In this document: one piece after another, positions 34,279 to 46,156 of the stretch
How the letters are laid out: the number at the start of each line of letters is the position of its first letter
Numbering within the stretch: the stretch's first letter is position 1
DNA from: Isoetes taiwanensis
Taxonomy: Eukaryota > Streptophyta > Lycopodiopsida > Isoetales > Isoetaceae
Reading direction: 5' to 3'
NCBI GenBank assembly: GCA_021234155.1
Contig: JAJEKV010000014.1
Location: forward strand, 7,581,563-7,645,562
DNA: 64,000 nucleotides
Notes under the pieces: generated by a model
The model's input: only the letters and a program-made list of their open reading frames with translations
The model's database searches: none
What the model was told of the DNA's origin: nothing
Made by a program: the position numbers and the translations under genes

Positions 34279-36842
34279 CTATGAAGATGATTGACCACCG
34301 ACATTACACTTTTCCATTGCCAGCTTCAACGCGTCAGCTAACATACCTGTAAGCATTGTTGGATCTAGGAGATTATAATTGTAGAAACTACAATTATTAT
34401 TAGTACCACCCAGGAAAGAGTGCCCTCCAGTATTGTTAATCGTCGAATCCACAATCTTCAACCCATTCAATTGTGGATAACGCTTTTCTACTTCATCCCA
34501 GAACTCATTATCAATCTCCGGATCATACTTGACAATATGATCACCATCATTACCCTTAACTTGTACAATCGAATCAACTAACTCCGTCCCCTGCATCCAC
34601 AAAAATATATTAAAATTACAAACATAAACCTAATAAACCTAAAACACAGTGCAAAAATTTACCTTAGTAGAAATATTTTGCCCTGAATCTACATGCATGG
34701 CATCGTCTGAAGCTTCTTTGACCTGAATAAAGTAGCATTAGCAATAAAAAATCAACGACATAAACAAATTCAATTATGAAGAAACAATACCGTGATAGCA
34801 GAACTTCTCTCGGAAACTGTCTCATTTAGCCTTGCTTTTTTCTGAAACAAACAATAAAAATGTCAACGAAAAAGCTTAAATTTAAAAGAACTAAAATCAC
34901 GTACCACAACATTATCGCAAAGGTTGTCAACTTCAATACAATTTTCAGAAATCGGAACAGGAACAGAACATTCTACTATTAGAACCTTTAACATTACAAA
35001 GTGAACGTTTCTTCGCTATCTCCTCGTTCAACACATGCTTATAAGTTCTTACGTTCCCATCACTATCAAAAGGACAAGCCAAAATGCTCATACAAGCATT
35101 AATTTGCAGCTCCTTTGTTCTGTCGTATCTGAAAAAAAATAGAATACATTAGAATAGACGAGAGACACAACATAAAGGATTATCTCACTTACTTTTGGTA
35201 CGATTCAACACGTTTATGTCCTGTAACCAAGCATCCAATTTCTGCAGGCACGCCAGCCAAAGATAACCTCGATACAGTAGTGACCCGACCACTTTTGTTG
35301 CTAAGTGTGCTGTCATTCACAAGACTACCCATTACATTTAACCAGGACCTGATCTTATTCGTCCCAACAGGGACTTTTTGGTACCAAACCTACACAAATA
35401 ATACAAAATAAGTAAATAGAACAAAGTCTTCCTGTAAAAAACAAATATGCTCCAGCTTAAGTCAATAGTACGGAAAGAAGTTTTCACTCAAGAAACACGC
35501 AATGATGCCATTAAACAGTTAAACAGATAATTTGAGACAGAAACATGCATTGAACAATAATAAAAAATTCGAGACATTAAAAAATGTACCACTTTAGATG
35601 GTCGAGTGATAGGCTGCAGAAAGAAGCTTCGAGGCTGAGACCCATCCTTTGGTGGAATATGCAACAAATAACGCTTGTAAGTAAATACAAAGTCCTCTTC
35701 GTGAGTCCATACAGGTGGTCTAAAATGCTCGCTGTCAAACTTTGTCACAGTGCAGCCATAAGTCTTGCTTACCCGTTCATGGTAGGCAACAAACTCACCA
35801 TAGCTATCATTCCCTAAACTGAAATCGCAATCCATTGTAGCATGAAGCTCCCTGTAACCTCTAATACCGAAACGTGTGACCACATAATAGCATAACCTCT
35901 TTTGTAACCCATGAACGTCTGTTACTTGATGCTCTGGATCTGCCAACAATTCTGTTTCAAGTCTAAAAGTTATCTCCGGGGCCTTCCTTTTCTTTGAGCC
36001 AATTCCAGCATGCCTTGCCCTCTCCGCTGCACCAATAAACGCTTTCTGAGCTCTCCCAAACATAGGATGGGTTACAATGTTGAACTTTGGAACTTCAACA
36101 CCCGTCTCTTGCATTATCATCTCCTGCTTCTTTCTGACAATTCTTCCAACTGTCTTGAAAAGATTGTTTAAACTACAAAACAGAAAGGAGAAAACTGATC
36201 AGACACTAAAGCGAAAATTAAAAAAGAAATAAAAAAACAAATTAAATATTTATACCTGCTGGCAGGGTACATCTGCCCATTATTCTTCTTTGTTTGTATG
36301 AGGAAACGTACCAACATTTCATTCAGATCAGGATAAGAGAGATCTTCAATAGGAATAGAGGTATCTTTCTTTGCAAACCTTCTCCACTCATCGAACTTCC
36401 CACGGGCCCAATTAGTTGCTTTTGCAGACCGATCCCTACTGCCATTGTACACATCGTGCATAATGTTGGGATCAAGTGGAAGAAACCTGCTGGATTCATC
36501 ATCCAGAATCTCATCTTGAATCTTAGTCCCTGTGTCACTATCAAGAACCTTATAGTCTTCATTAAACCAGGGTTCGTTGGATATTTCTCGCATAAAAGCT
36601 TCTTGTTCATCATTGATATTTGCATCTAAGAATGCATCCAGATCTTGAACATCTTCAATGTCACCTTCTAGAGTTGGATGCAAAGTAAAACTTGGTTTTT
36701 CTACCTCAGAAACCTGACCAGACTCAACAGAATCCATACCACTACAATGATAACTTGAATCTCCATTAGAAACTATCTGGAAACTAAGGAACAAAATACA
36801 TACCAACACTACAACCTGTAGTGAAATAACCTGCAAACACAA
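34279..36842 (-). CDS. Crypton-like tyrosine recombinase, multi-exon
   Basis: The N-terminal exon ends at 36256 (SAKATNWARGKFDEWRRFAK is typical of the Crypton/DUF3504 N-terminal domain), with donor GTATAAAT. Exon 36172-35590 has LNNLFKTVGRIVRKKQEM and RFGIRGYRELHATMD, carrying the probable first catalytic Arg. Exon 35389-35193 has LSNKSGRVTTVSRL (second Arg) and TGHKRVESYQK. Exon from 35128 begins by completing Lys, then Tyr, placing Tyr nine residues after His, as in XerD-type recombinases. A C-terminal exon (34599-34279) ends NNNCSFYNYN. All three inner junctions have GT..AG signals and keep frame. Cryptons move by tyrosine-recombinase chemistry. The His of the H-x-x-R box is Lys here. Element ends were not found; a domesticated gene is possible. 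Confidence 0.8.
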
Positions 36843-37639
36843 ATAAAATTTTAGTAAACACTTAAAAAAGAAACATTATGATCAAGCAGGTAAAACCATA
36901 CCTTCAACACCTTAAACTTTCCACTTGAAAAAAAACTCGAATAAGAGCTGCAATTAGCAACAATTCTTAGACCACTAGCAGCTGCTGTCATTGAAAAAAC
37001 AAGAAAGAAAATATTCCACATCCACTGCAAGTAATGCCTACAAGAAACAACTTGTAACCTGAAAAAGAAAACAAGAATTAAACTAAAACTTAGAATAAAT
37101 CATAAACAAGCATGAAATACCGAAAACTTGTAACCTAGAGACAGGAAATACCTTAAAATATTGCTGTGTTCCACAATATTTCTTCAGACGACCTTCATTG
37201 TAACGGACTTTCGCCAAGATTGTTGCAATAGAACTCACAAGCAAAGTAACTTCGAAGAAATCTTTACTGTAACGACTCTTAAGCAATAAAGCTTCACCTT
37301 AAGACATCTTCACAAAGATCACTCAAACACAGCTCCACAACCACACTAACCGTCAAAAATCGACAATAGAAAACGAGCGCCAACGGAAAGAACAGCAGAA
37401 TCAATCAAAGTTGCCAGAGATCTGTAATCTTCAACGGATGTTCTGGAAAATGAGCCGCTATAACAAAAACAAGCTTAAAATCTGTCTACCAAACCACATG
37501 CGCCAAACCAGCAGCTAAAAAGTCGATGCAGGACCCTAGCGCCATAGTTCCGGCGACAGAGCTTGGACGAAATGGAAGAGAGAGAAAATTGTGACGTGGC
37601 GTCAGAAAAGGGAAATTTCGGGTCTAAAAGGTTACGGCG
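36843..37639. other. 5' flank of the Crypton gene
   Basis: Probably leader exons and promoter on the minus strand. A coding-like block MLKSRYSKDFFEVTLLVSSI lies at 37286-37083, of unknown status. Confidence 0.35.
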
Positions 37640-37767
37640 GGAAACTCCACTCGCAGGAGGTTTCCTGGAAGAAACCCCTGGTGGCGGCGCCGCTCGCGGC
37701 TCCCGCCGCTCGCGACGGCGCCGCCAGGGGTTTCTTCCAGAAAACCTCCTGCTCGCGGAAGTTTCCC
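37640..37767. repeat. GC-rich hairpin 1
   Basis: Core arms 37655-37698 and 37711-37750 pair almost throughout: AGGAGGTTT, CTGGAAGAAACCCCTGG, GGCGGCGCCG and TCGCG, with small indels. The loop is near GCTCCCGCC. Weaker pairing continues outwards to GGGAAACT / AGTTTCCC. Confidence 0.92.
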
Positions 37768-37770
37768 CTT

Positions 37771-38140
37771 CCAAATTGGGCCCAATTTGGTGTTTGTCTG
37801 ACTGCTTATATGCCTCATCAAATTGGGCGGTCGCCCAATTTGGTATGGCAGTTTGTCGGACTGCTTACATGCATCCCTGTTTATCACTGTTTACTGGTCA
37901 TAATATAACAATTGATTATGCATGTCATATACTGATATCATATCAAAGAGAAGAGTTCGTGAGATGTAGTAATCTACCCAGAAAGCATTTTATATTCACC
38001 ATTTAAATTGGGCGACTGCCCTATTTACAAGCTTTTTCACCAGAAACTTCCATATCTATCATCCCCTGTTCACAGATTAAGATTCAAAAGATTCATTTAA
38101 ATCCTTATTTTTAAACCGTTTAAATTGGGCGATTTTGCCA
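37771..38140 (+). repeat. CAAATTGGGCG palindromes right of the Crypton
   Basis: CCAAATTGGGCCCAATTTGG (37771-37790, perfect), CAAATTGGGCG..CGCCCAATTTG (37819-37842), a damaged copy at 38005-38026, and a half at 38121-38131. The spacer ACTGCTTAYATGC resembles that of the left group near 33750. Confidence 0.88.
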
Positions 38141-39399
38141 GAAAATATTCCATTGACCTTCGCATGGTTTTGTTGATTCTGGATGAATCCTTATCTAAAA
38201 AGCTTCATTAAGAAGCTCAACAAAATAGAAGCCATAGCCTACCGGAATGGATTACTTGCTCCAGTTGTTTCCTGCTTGCAGCGGAATTGTAGCCTCCGAT
38301 CTTCTAACTTCAAAGCTGTTGCTGCATCTCCCAGAACTGTGTTGCAGGTACCGATGGGGCATGCATCTGAATCGGCCACAACCAAGTGCTCATCTTTGTC
38401 ATTGCCATCGCCCAGCTCCACCGCCGGCCTGTTACGTTAAGATATTAGGGTTAGATAATAGTTTGCCCTAAGTTAATGGTTGCCTATTTTTATGTTCCCC
38501 CTTTTTTAGGTGTATTCGAAGCATAGCCTATATTCTTCCATATCTAATTTAAATTCATGTATAAGGGTAAGATAATTGAGACATGGCTTGGTAGTGACCC
38601 GCGGAGACCCTTACAATATCATAACTGGGGATGCTGCAGTTCGTCTCAATTTTATCATTTTCTAGAAGTCTTTGAGTTTGCTTCACATGCAGCGATGGTT
38701 ATCCACAAGGATCCCACAAATTAGCATTCCTGAAAATTGGGGCAAAGCACGTGGCAGCACAAGGATGCACCACCGGACAAAAATCCGACCCAGTTATGAT
38801 ATTGTTTGGTGCTTGATTAGTGGTGGTGATAATATACACATATTCTCCTACCTCGACCTTGCATCCTAACTAGGTTTATGTCTATGCTAACATGGAGGTT
38901 GCGCAGGCATCTATTCTAATCAATGTAAGCATTATGATGGAGATAGTGACTATGAAAATTATATGTGATTTAAACTGTGAGTGTGGAGTCAAACATGCTA
39001 TGAGTATAGGACATGTTGGGCATCATAATGATTATCATCATGTTACCTTAATACATGTCTAAAGATATGTCTACTTTGATGTTAATGCAGGGATGGTGGC
39101 GCTTCTATGCTATTTAGAGTGGATTCAAATGTGACGCCGCCGCCATAAACCTCGATGCCCACTGTCACGGGGCATGCATTATTTTCACATGGTATATAGC
39201 ATGCCTCCTCTCTTGCGACTGTTGCATGTGAACCCAGCCTTCCCCTATCGTAATGGCTATGCCAGTTAATTGCATATGATGGAGATGGCAGCTAGTTGAT
39301 GAAATGTTGTATTGACGGAAGAATTCAGAAAATGGTCCATAAATTCAGGTTTTGTCCAAAAATAATGAAATTGTGCTTAATCACCTTCCTAAGCCATGG
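38141..39399. other. Intergenic, nothing recognised
   Basis: Short open frames only. Confidence 0.4.
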
Positions 39400-41523
39400 T
39401 TACGCTCGTAAGTACTCTTGGTCCATATACACAAGCATGGGATTAACCTCCATCAGGTAGAAATTCATCTTAGTCCCTTTTTCACGCCACAACCTCTCAA
39501 TTACCTTAGATTGCACTATATCCCTGACACTTGCATCAGAATCCAGCCAATCTTGTACATCCAACCCCCATTTGCTTGCCCACATTTTAACATCAGAGAA
39601 CCATCCATTCTATTCTCAGAAGACATTTGCATTCCAGATTCCTATGTATGGAAGCCTATCATCCTCCAAGCTTTTAACCCGATTAATGTACACAATTGTC
39701 TGGCACAAGGCCTCTGCCTCTAGTGGGAGCATTCCAACCTCTGACAAGATCATTGTATAAGGCACCTGTTTCTGACTCCCAATTCCTCCCGCAAAAACAA
39801 CTTAAAAACCCCCTCTATTTTGATCCAGAGCTTTCCCGAGATAGATGGCCCCCATATGGGAGATCCATAAAGCACAACCGTTTGAACCAAGGTTCGAAAA
39901 AGCATTTTACGCAAGTGCCATGTTTGCAAACTTGCCTTATGATATCTCCTCAACATGCTATATAGTGCTGATTTACCTCCTGCTATTCTCTTCATGATGC
40001 ACTCCTTCCAACTGTAATTAGAGCTAACCTCTAAGCCCAAATAGTTGTATGTATCAACTACCTCCAGTTTATCTGTCCCATAAAAGAAGTCTGTTTTTTG
40101 CCACAGTCCCAAAAATCATGCATTTTGATTTTGACATGTTTACCTTCATACTCTGATCTTTAGAGAACAGCTCCAAGCTATCTAGATGTACTTGTAGGCC
40201 CATTGGATTTTCTGAAATAAGAACCACATCGTCAGCATACATCAATAACTGAATTAAGTGGTTACTAAGAGGCATCTCTGTTTGTCCTGTCACACGTATC
40301 CATTCTTCTAATGAATCAATGTAAAGCCCAAAGAGCGCCAGTGATAAGGGGCACCCTTGTTTCACACCGATTGTACTTTTGATTTCATCTGGAAGTTTTA
40401 CTGAAACTTTTGCAATGACCTATTCATATAGTTTTGTGACTGCACCTCGCAAGGATGTTGGGATACCTAATCGTTCCATTCCTTCCTGCAATCCTTCCCT
40501 TGGAACGGAATCAAATGCCTTTGTGAAATCAATGAAGGCCAAATACAACGCTTTTCTAGGACGTTTTGCCCTCTCAATAAGGCAACGGAGTGTCATGATA
40601 TGGTCATAATTACTACTGTGGTTCCTTCAAGAACCAGCCCGACATACTGGTCTCTTGCCCTTTTCCTCCGTCCAGTCACTTATTTTACATTCAAGTAAAC
40701 CACCAAAAACTTTTGCAAACACGCTACTAACCATAATTGTGCAATAGCTGTGCACATCATGCTTATCACCTGATTTGAAAATAGGGACTACCTTGCAAAC
40801 TTGCCATGCTCTAGGAAAACCGTCTTTAGCTGCTCTATTCAAGACTGCAGTCAAATATGAGATCATACAATCCCCTCCCCATTTCAATAATTTGGCTGAG
40901 AGCCCATCTATGTCTAATGCTTTACCATTTGACATTGTCCGTAGATAATCCTGCACCTCTGATTTAGTAAATAGATCTTCATGCACCTCAATTTCTTTCA
41001 TGACAGTAGCCCCAGGAACATAATAAACTTGCTAGACAAATTTCAGCAACTCACCTACATTCAAAGGCGTATGATCATGATCCAGTTGAGTGGTAGCCCA
41101 AAATCTCTTGGGCTCTTCTTCTAACAGTGCCTCTAGCTCCACTTGACGAGTTCGCTGGAAAGATCTTTTCTTCCTCTTCAAAAACTTCTTATACTAGCTC
41201 GGTTTACATTTCAGACCTTTTGGCAAAGATTTCTGCATATCTGCGCACTCCAGATCCCACCAAGATTTAGATCGCTTTGCTGGCCTATGCTTTGTCATTC
41301 CAAAACTCTGTTTGGCAGCACCCAAAATTGCAATGGTTAACACCGTTGCATCAATTTCAGTCCTGCTCTCTACCAAGCTTTCAATTTGCCTTTCAAAACT
41401 TTCTTGATATAGATGTTTCAGTTTATAATTTAGCTTGATTCTATGAACAAATTCCTTGCTAGCAGCCTGTTTTTGTAGCCTTTCATTCAAAGGGAAACAT
41501 AGAGGAGCATGAATGCTTTGCAA
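39400..41523 (-). pseudogene. LINE ORF2 reverse transcriptase region
   Basis: Minus-strand blocks in order: a linker before RT (41523-41194); RT fingers and palm (41001-40627; FTKSEVQDYLRTMSNGKALD, ISYLTAVLNRAAKDGFPRAW, VVPIFKSGDK); the thread ALYLAFIDFTKAFDSVPREG (about 40560-40500); KQGCPLSLALFGLYIDSLEE and the catalytic LMYADDVVLIS (about 40260-40230), intact; then a post-RT region (VVDTYNYLGLEVSSNYSW; KWGLDVQDWL). Stops and frame shifts separate the blocks. No endonuclease domain is seen upstream of 41523 and no zinc-finger end below 39400, so both ends are lost. Confidence 0.88.
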
Positions 41524-42652
41524 CCAACTTTATCTTAGATGGTATGCAAGAACATTATTTATGTAGGTTGACCCACCCGAGAATAATCATCTTAAGGGTA
41601 AAAAACCAATGATTCCAAGTAATGCAATGAGTTGGCTTCTCTAAAGGAATACAATCAAAGAGTAAATCAGTCAGTTTGGACATGCAAGATAATGAATATA
41701 CAAGCTATGCAAGGTAATGAGTTTAAATGCCCCCTTTTTAAATTCAAGCACATGATGCCTAAAACCTTGGTTACAAGCACATGGGATGCCCATCGAAGGG
41801 GGCAATTCTCTAGTTATAATATAAGATGAACTCCTGAAAGAAGATTGAATGAAGAGGTGTGTTACATGCATTTTTTAAGACCAAGTCCAAATGTTCAAAC
41901 ATGGAATGTCGACTCGTGAATTGGAACCAACCAACAAGTCTGCCATGTTGTTTTCGAGTAAACATTAGAGAGAGGCCAGTTGTTCTAGGGCCAAACAAAG
42001 TTAAAAACTAGTAGGAAGAAATTATAACCACAATGTCCAACTCAGGTCCATAAAAGCAAACATTAGAGGCAACAAATTCTGTATATTGGATACTGACGGA
42101 GGCTAAGGCAAACATGGAAGAAACATAATGGAATGAATGAATGCTTCCATTCATCAAAGCCAGTTGAGCTAAGAGTATATTGAAATAGTTCCATTGACTA
42201 ATACGATTCTGTTAACATAGTGAAGAGGCAAATTTAAGAAAGAACGAATAAAAAGACAAAGAAAACGACTCGCATAAACATTAAAAGTCCAGTCCAACTT
42301 CGTTTTTGCATGTTCGTCCTAAGGTTAGAAGGAAAAAATTTTATTCATTTCAAATACTTTGCATACACTGGTTCTTGCCCAGAATTTCTAGTTAAAGTTG
42401 GACAAATCCAGTTTTTAAAGTAGATTGCCCGTAAGTATCAATAAAGCACGTCATTATGGTGGTTTAGGCAAAATCTAAATTTGAGGTCTGGTAGCACTCA
42501 ACTTCTTGATGAGAACCATATTTGAACCTAAGACCAAACTATAAAAAACTATAATGGATCTTGATATATGCATTTTGCCAAGCTTCTGAAAACTCAATGT
42601 CATAAATAAATTTAAGGGGTATATAAAATAGGCATTACAAAGTCATTTCAAT
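41524..42652. other. Intergenic, nothing recognised
   Basis: AT-rich sequence with no repeat or gene signature. Confidence 0.4.
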
Positions 42653-43080
42653 TCAAACTGCGGGAGGCGGTGGAGATGGTGTATTCACCGTATTGTGGCT
42701 TGGATTCGTATAATCTGATGTTGTCACCTGCAAAAGCCTGCGGTTTTGGATCTGCGCAGCTTCTTCAAATTTAAGCAGTAAGTTTTTTGATTCGTCCTGC
42801 ACGCAAAATCTTGTTAATATGGCTTAAATCTGTATAATTTCATTGTAAGATCGATTTTAAGCTCGGCAGAAAGAAGCAGATTGACGTACTTTTAAATTTA
42901 GGCGGCTTAAATTGCGAATTGGAAGGGCTGCAAGGAAAATGGCTGTTGCAAGAAATACATATATAGAATAAAACGTATTAATTAGTGCAGAATAGAAGAA
43001 AACGTACATAAAGATGGTCTGGCGATGAGAAACAGGGCGAAAAAGATCGCCAAGAACAGGGGAGGCCGTCGTTCCGCCAT
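42653..43080 (-). CDS. Small secreted peptide precursor, RGF/GLV-like candidate (gene 1)
   Basis: Three exons by GT..AG signals: 43080-43008, 42942-42890 (alternative acceptor giving 42927) and 42796-42653, phases 1 and 0, 89 codons before the stop. The N-terminus MAERRPPLFLAIFFALFLIA is a signal peptide: basic start, long hydrophobic core. A variable middle (FEEAAQIQNRRLLQ) carries a dibasic site. The C-terminus begins DYTNPSHNTVNTPSPPPP, with Asp-Tyr as the likely tyrosine-sulfation site and P/H/N spacing like RGF peptides, though the usual terminal R/K-H-N is not clear. Its divergent neighbour at 44222 shares the layout, the same two intron phases and a DYxxPxH core. Could instead belong to another sulfated-peptide class. 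Confidence 0.55.
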
Positions 43081-44221
43081 ATCTAATGGTCAGATCAGAA
43101 ATAAAATGCTAGCGTATTAATGGTGTATAAAAAATTAAAGTCAAATGGCTTCACACCTAAATAAGTATTTTCTGAGTCTTTCCTGGCTCTTTCAGTTATC
43201 AAACTTGATTCTAAGCACCGCCATTTGCAAATCTATCTTCAGTTTTACTTTGTTGACAAAATCGTTGTCTTCTTTTGAAATGCTGGGCCCTGCAGTGCTG
43301 CACAGAAATAACAAAGAATACTGCATGTTGTATGCAGAAAAAAACAGTTTTAAATCCTTAGCAAAAGACTCATTATCTTGCCCTCAATTACCATCCATTT
43401 TGCGGCTTTGAAGCTTATCTGTCTATCATCTGTGTTGAATATTTGAAAACAGAAAATCCGAGCACTTGATCCCTAAAATTCCATAGAAGCCATTGTTATG
43501 TTCTCATCGTCCATAAAAGTTTGGCCTCATTGAGTAGTGAATGCTAAAATTCAACTACAATTCAATTTTACATAATCTTGAATTTTCATCTTTCTTTTAC
43601 TTCTCTGAATTTTTAGATTGATGATCCCCGTATGTTGTTGCTTTGCATTGGATGGAATAATCTAAAGACCTTTATTACATAGTTGCATACAAAAAGAATA
43701 TGTTGTCAAGAGACCAGGTGTGGCATTTAGATCACGATAGTATGAACTGCAAATCGTGCGTCCTATTCTACAGCAACCAATTGAACCCCAAAAAAAGAGA
43801 GCAATCCGATGAAGCAAGAGCTATTGAGGATTGTTATCTATTCCATTCTATTTTATTCGTTGGGAACAGATGATACCACATACTGAACCAAAATCATATG
43901 TTAAAGATTTTTCCTCTTCCAATTCCATTGGGTAACCTATCTATATATTGATTGAATAAAACGTTGGTGTCTATCTGTTTATATATTGATTGAATGAAAA
44001 GTTGGTATTGAGTAACTCTATCTATCTATTGAATATCTTCTGTACTAATTCAGACGATGCGACTACAGATGAGCTGGAGACGGTCAAATCAACCGACAAA
44101 GGAAAAGTCAACACTGAATTGAAGCTTTCATGGAAATTTCGTAGATGTGCTGGCGTCTTCAATAAAATCCAAGGATGTTATTCAAATAAGCGCGCCCCTA
44201 AATACACGATATAAAGCAGCC
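43081..44221. promoter_or_regulatory. Shared intergenic region between the two divergent peptide genes
   Basis: 1.14 kb between the two start codons. A TATA-like GATATAAAGC lies just before the plus-strand ATG, but too close to serve as a normal TATA box. ATCTATCTATATATTGATTG is repeated at about 43937 and 43971. Confidence 0.3.
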
Positions 44222-44578
44222 ATGGCAGACACAAGGGTTCTACTAGTGCTTGCAATTCTTCTGATAGCTTCAACTTGTTTGGGTATGTATGTAGGAATAT
44301 CGAAGTAAAAAATAAATAAAGTGACATAGTGGGACTAATCTGAGTTTTGCAGGTGAATCACAAGAAGAGGAATACATGGCGATGGTGGGTGGAAGAAGAG
44401 GCCTTTGTGCTTTCAAAAATTCGCCCAAATTTGCACAGGTATTTTGTTGGGCATAAAAGGAGGAGGATAAATATTAACGTTCGGTATGGTTTTGCAGCTG
44501 GAGTTTTCTAATGACTACGGCGGCCCAGTGCATAGTACAAACAAGCATAATTTCAACGCGCCTTCACCAGTTTACTGA
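44222..44578 (+). CDS. RGF/GLV/CLEL-like secreted peptide precursor (gene 2)
   Basis: Three exons with GT..AG borders: 44222-44282, 44353-44438 and 44498-44578, phases 1 and 0, 75 codons before the stop. Residues 1-21 (MADTRVLLVLAILLIASTCL) form a signal peptide. An acidic and then basic middle follows (ESQEEEY, GGRRG). Residues 55-67 are DYGGPVHSTNKHN, matching root meristem growth factor peptides position by position (D-Y-x-x-P-x-H-x-x-x-K/R-H-N); known members carry sulfated Tyr and hydroxyproline. Eight residues (FNAPSPVY) follow, whereas many known precursors end at or near HN. RGF peptides signal through LRR receptor kinases in meristems. The short exons hide it from simple ORF scans. 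Confidence 0.75.
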
Positions 44579-45018
44579 TCTTTGCTTCTTCAAAACGCAT
44601 GCACAACCTAACTTCCAATACTTAGACAGGTCTGCAAATGCCCGCTTACTTATAAATTAGCCAGTTTTTGGACTAAATCGATTAGCCATGCTGTTGTCTT
44701 ATGGAATCGAAGTGTTCAATTATATATATGTGAGGTGTTCTTTTTCCTAGTGTATATATGAAAGATGCAAGCTTGATATCAATCTACTCCTTTGAAAAGT
44801 ATTTTGTAGGCGCCTACTAAATTAATTACAAAACAAGCAGTACAATGTATTCTGTACTTAATGGGTTGTTTTCATCTTTTAGTATGGGCCATTGATGGGG
44901 AGAATATTCCATTGTGCTACATCAAAGGCCTTGAGTTTTTTTTGCCTTCAAACCCAGGCAACTTTCAATGGTGCAAAGTAAACCAACAAGAACCAATGGA
45001 TACACATACGTAAATATT
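44579..45018. other. 3' flank of peptide gene 2
   Basis: No feature recognised. Confidence 0.4.
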
Positions 45019-45168
45019 GGGGGAAGGGGCTTTTTTCCTCCTAGATTTCAGTTTTTATTTCCTCTTTGGAAACTTTTGTTGGTGGTGAAGCTTGGGGGAA
45101 GGGGCTTTTTTCCTCCTAGATTTCAGTTTTTATTTCCTCTTTGGAAACTTTTGTTGGTGGTGAAGCTT
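45019..45168 (+). repeat. Perfect 75 bp tandem duplication
   Basis: Two copies of the block GGGGGAAGGGGCTTTTTTCC to GGTGGTGAAGCTT start at 45019 and 45094. The period is a multiple of three, so a frame stays open through both. Confidence 0.92.
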
Positions 45169-45631
45169 AAGCGGTGCCATCAGTATTGTTTTATACAGGA
45201 AATTGAAGGTGTACACACATTATAGACGAGACCTTATAGACAATTTCAATTTGTACACACTTATAGACAAGAAATTCGAGTCCTATTATCCCATTATCAG
45301 AAGTTTGGAAGTGGTAATCCCAGATACAACCCAAAACATTCCTCTTTCTTCCCTACAGAGGTCTTCCTTCAGATCAGTTATAGTAAAAGATTCTCTGCTA
45401 GCTCAAACGCAGTCAGCTAATACTGCATGCAAGCCAATCAACAACAAAATGACAGAGCAGAACATGCTTTCCTCCGGCATACCGTCGAGAACTGCAAGAA
45501 AGAAACAAGAAAGGGTTAGAAATAAATAAGGAAACTTCAATCCACGAAAAAAATATAATAAAAAACCCTAAGAAGCTTGAAAACTCGCAGATCTTCTCGC
45601 CACAACTCACAGGAACTCGTCGAAAATCTAA

Positions 45632-46156
45632 AAGAATAGAATAGAATAGAATAATGTTTTATCGTCCACGGAGACCGATTGGCCTATGTGACTCAAACAA
45701 AAAGAGAGCAGCAAGCGTATTACTGTCAGGATTAAAAAACCCCCGCCCCAAAGGGTTTTCGAGGGAAAAACCTTAGCAGTAATAAGTATGCTGGCATGCT
45801 GTACAATTGTATAAGACAGTTCAATACTGTCCCGGAGGACACAACTGAGTCCGTGCATCTATAACCTCCTGGAGGTATGACCCCAACAAACCCACTGATG
45901 CCATATTCAATAACTCATGCAACGGTTGGCCAAGCACTAGTAATCGAACATACCGCTCTCGGATATAGGCAAATGCTGGGTAGATCTGGAGGGCATGACA
46001 TTCATCCTCAATGACGCCCTGATGGCAACACTGGCAAAGCCTTTCCTCCCGTGCTTCCCGAGCCCAACGTCCTGTCTCAATGCGGAGACGATGTGCACCC
46101 ATGCGAATGGAAGCTATAAGTCTGCGCTTCTTCATGGGAAAGAAGACACAGATCAC
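45632..46156 (-). mobile_element. LINE 3' end: ORF2 C-terminus plus 3' tail
   Basis: 46156-45821 encodes MKKRRLIASIRMGAHRLRIE, TGRW, then ERLCQCCHQGVIEDECHALQ, the basic and zinc-finger C-terminal end of a plant LINE. It is followed by a 3' UTR with GTTTTTCCCTCGAAAACCC, a G-rich half and TAATCCTGACAG, ending GGACGATAAAACATT plus (ATTCT)n at 45632-45653. 5'-truncated. Confidence 0.78.

Noticed and set aside
37563..38006. Open frames on both strands through 37563-38006
   Set aside because: They are open because the GC-rich palindrome reads the same both ways; no family resemblance or codon signal.
43145..43411. 88-codon ORF between the peptide genes as a third secreted peptide
   Set aside because: No convincing signal peptide or conserved C-terminal motif; probably chance.
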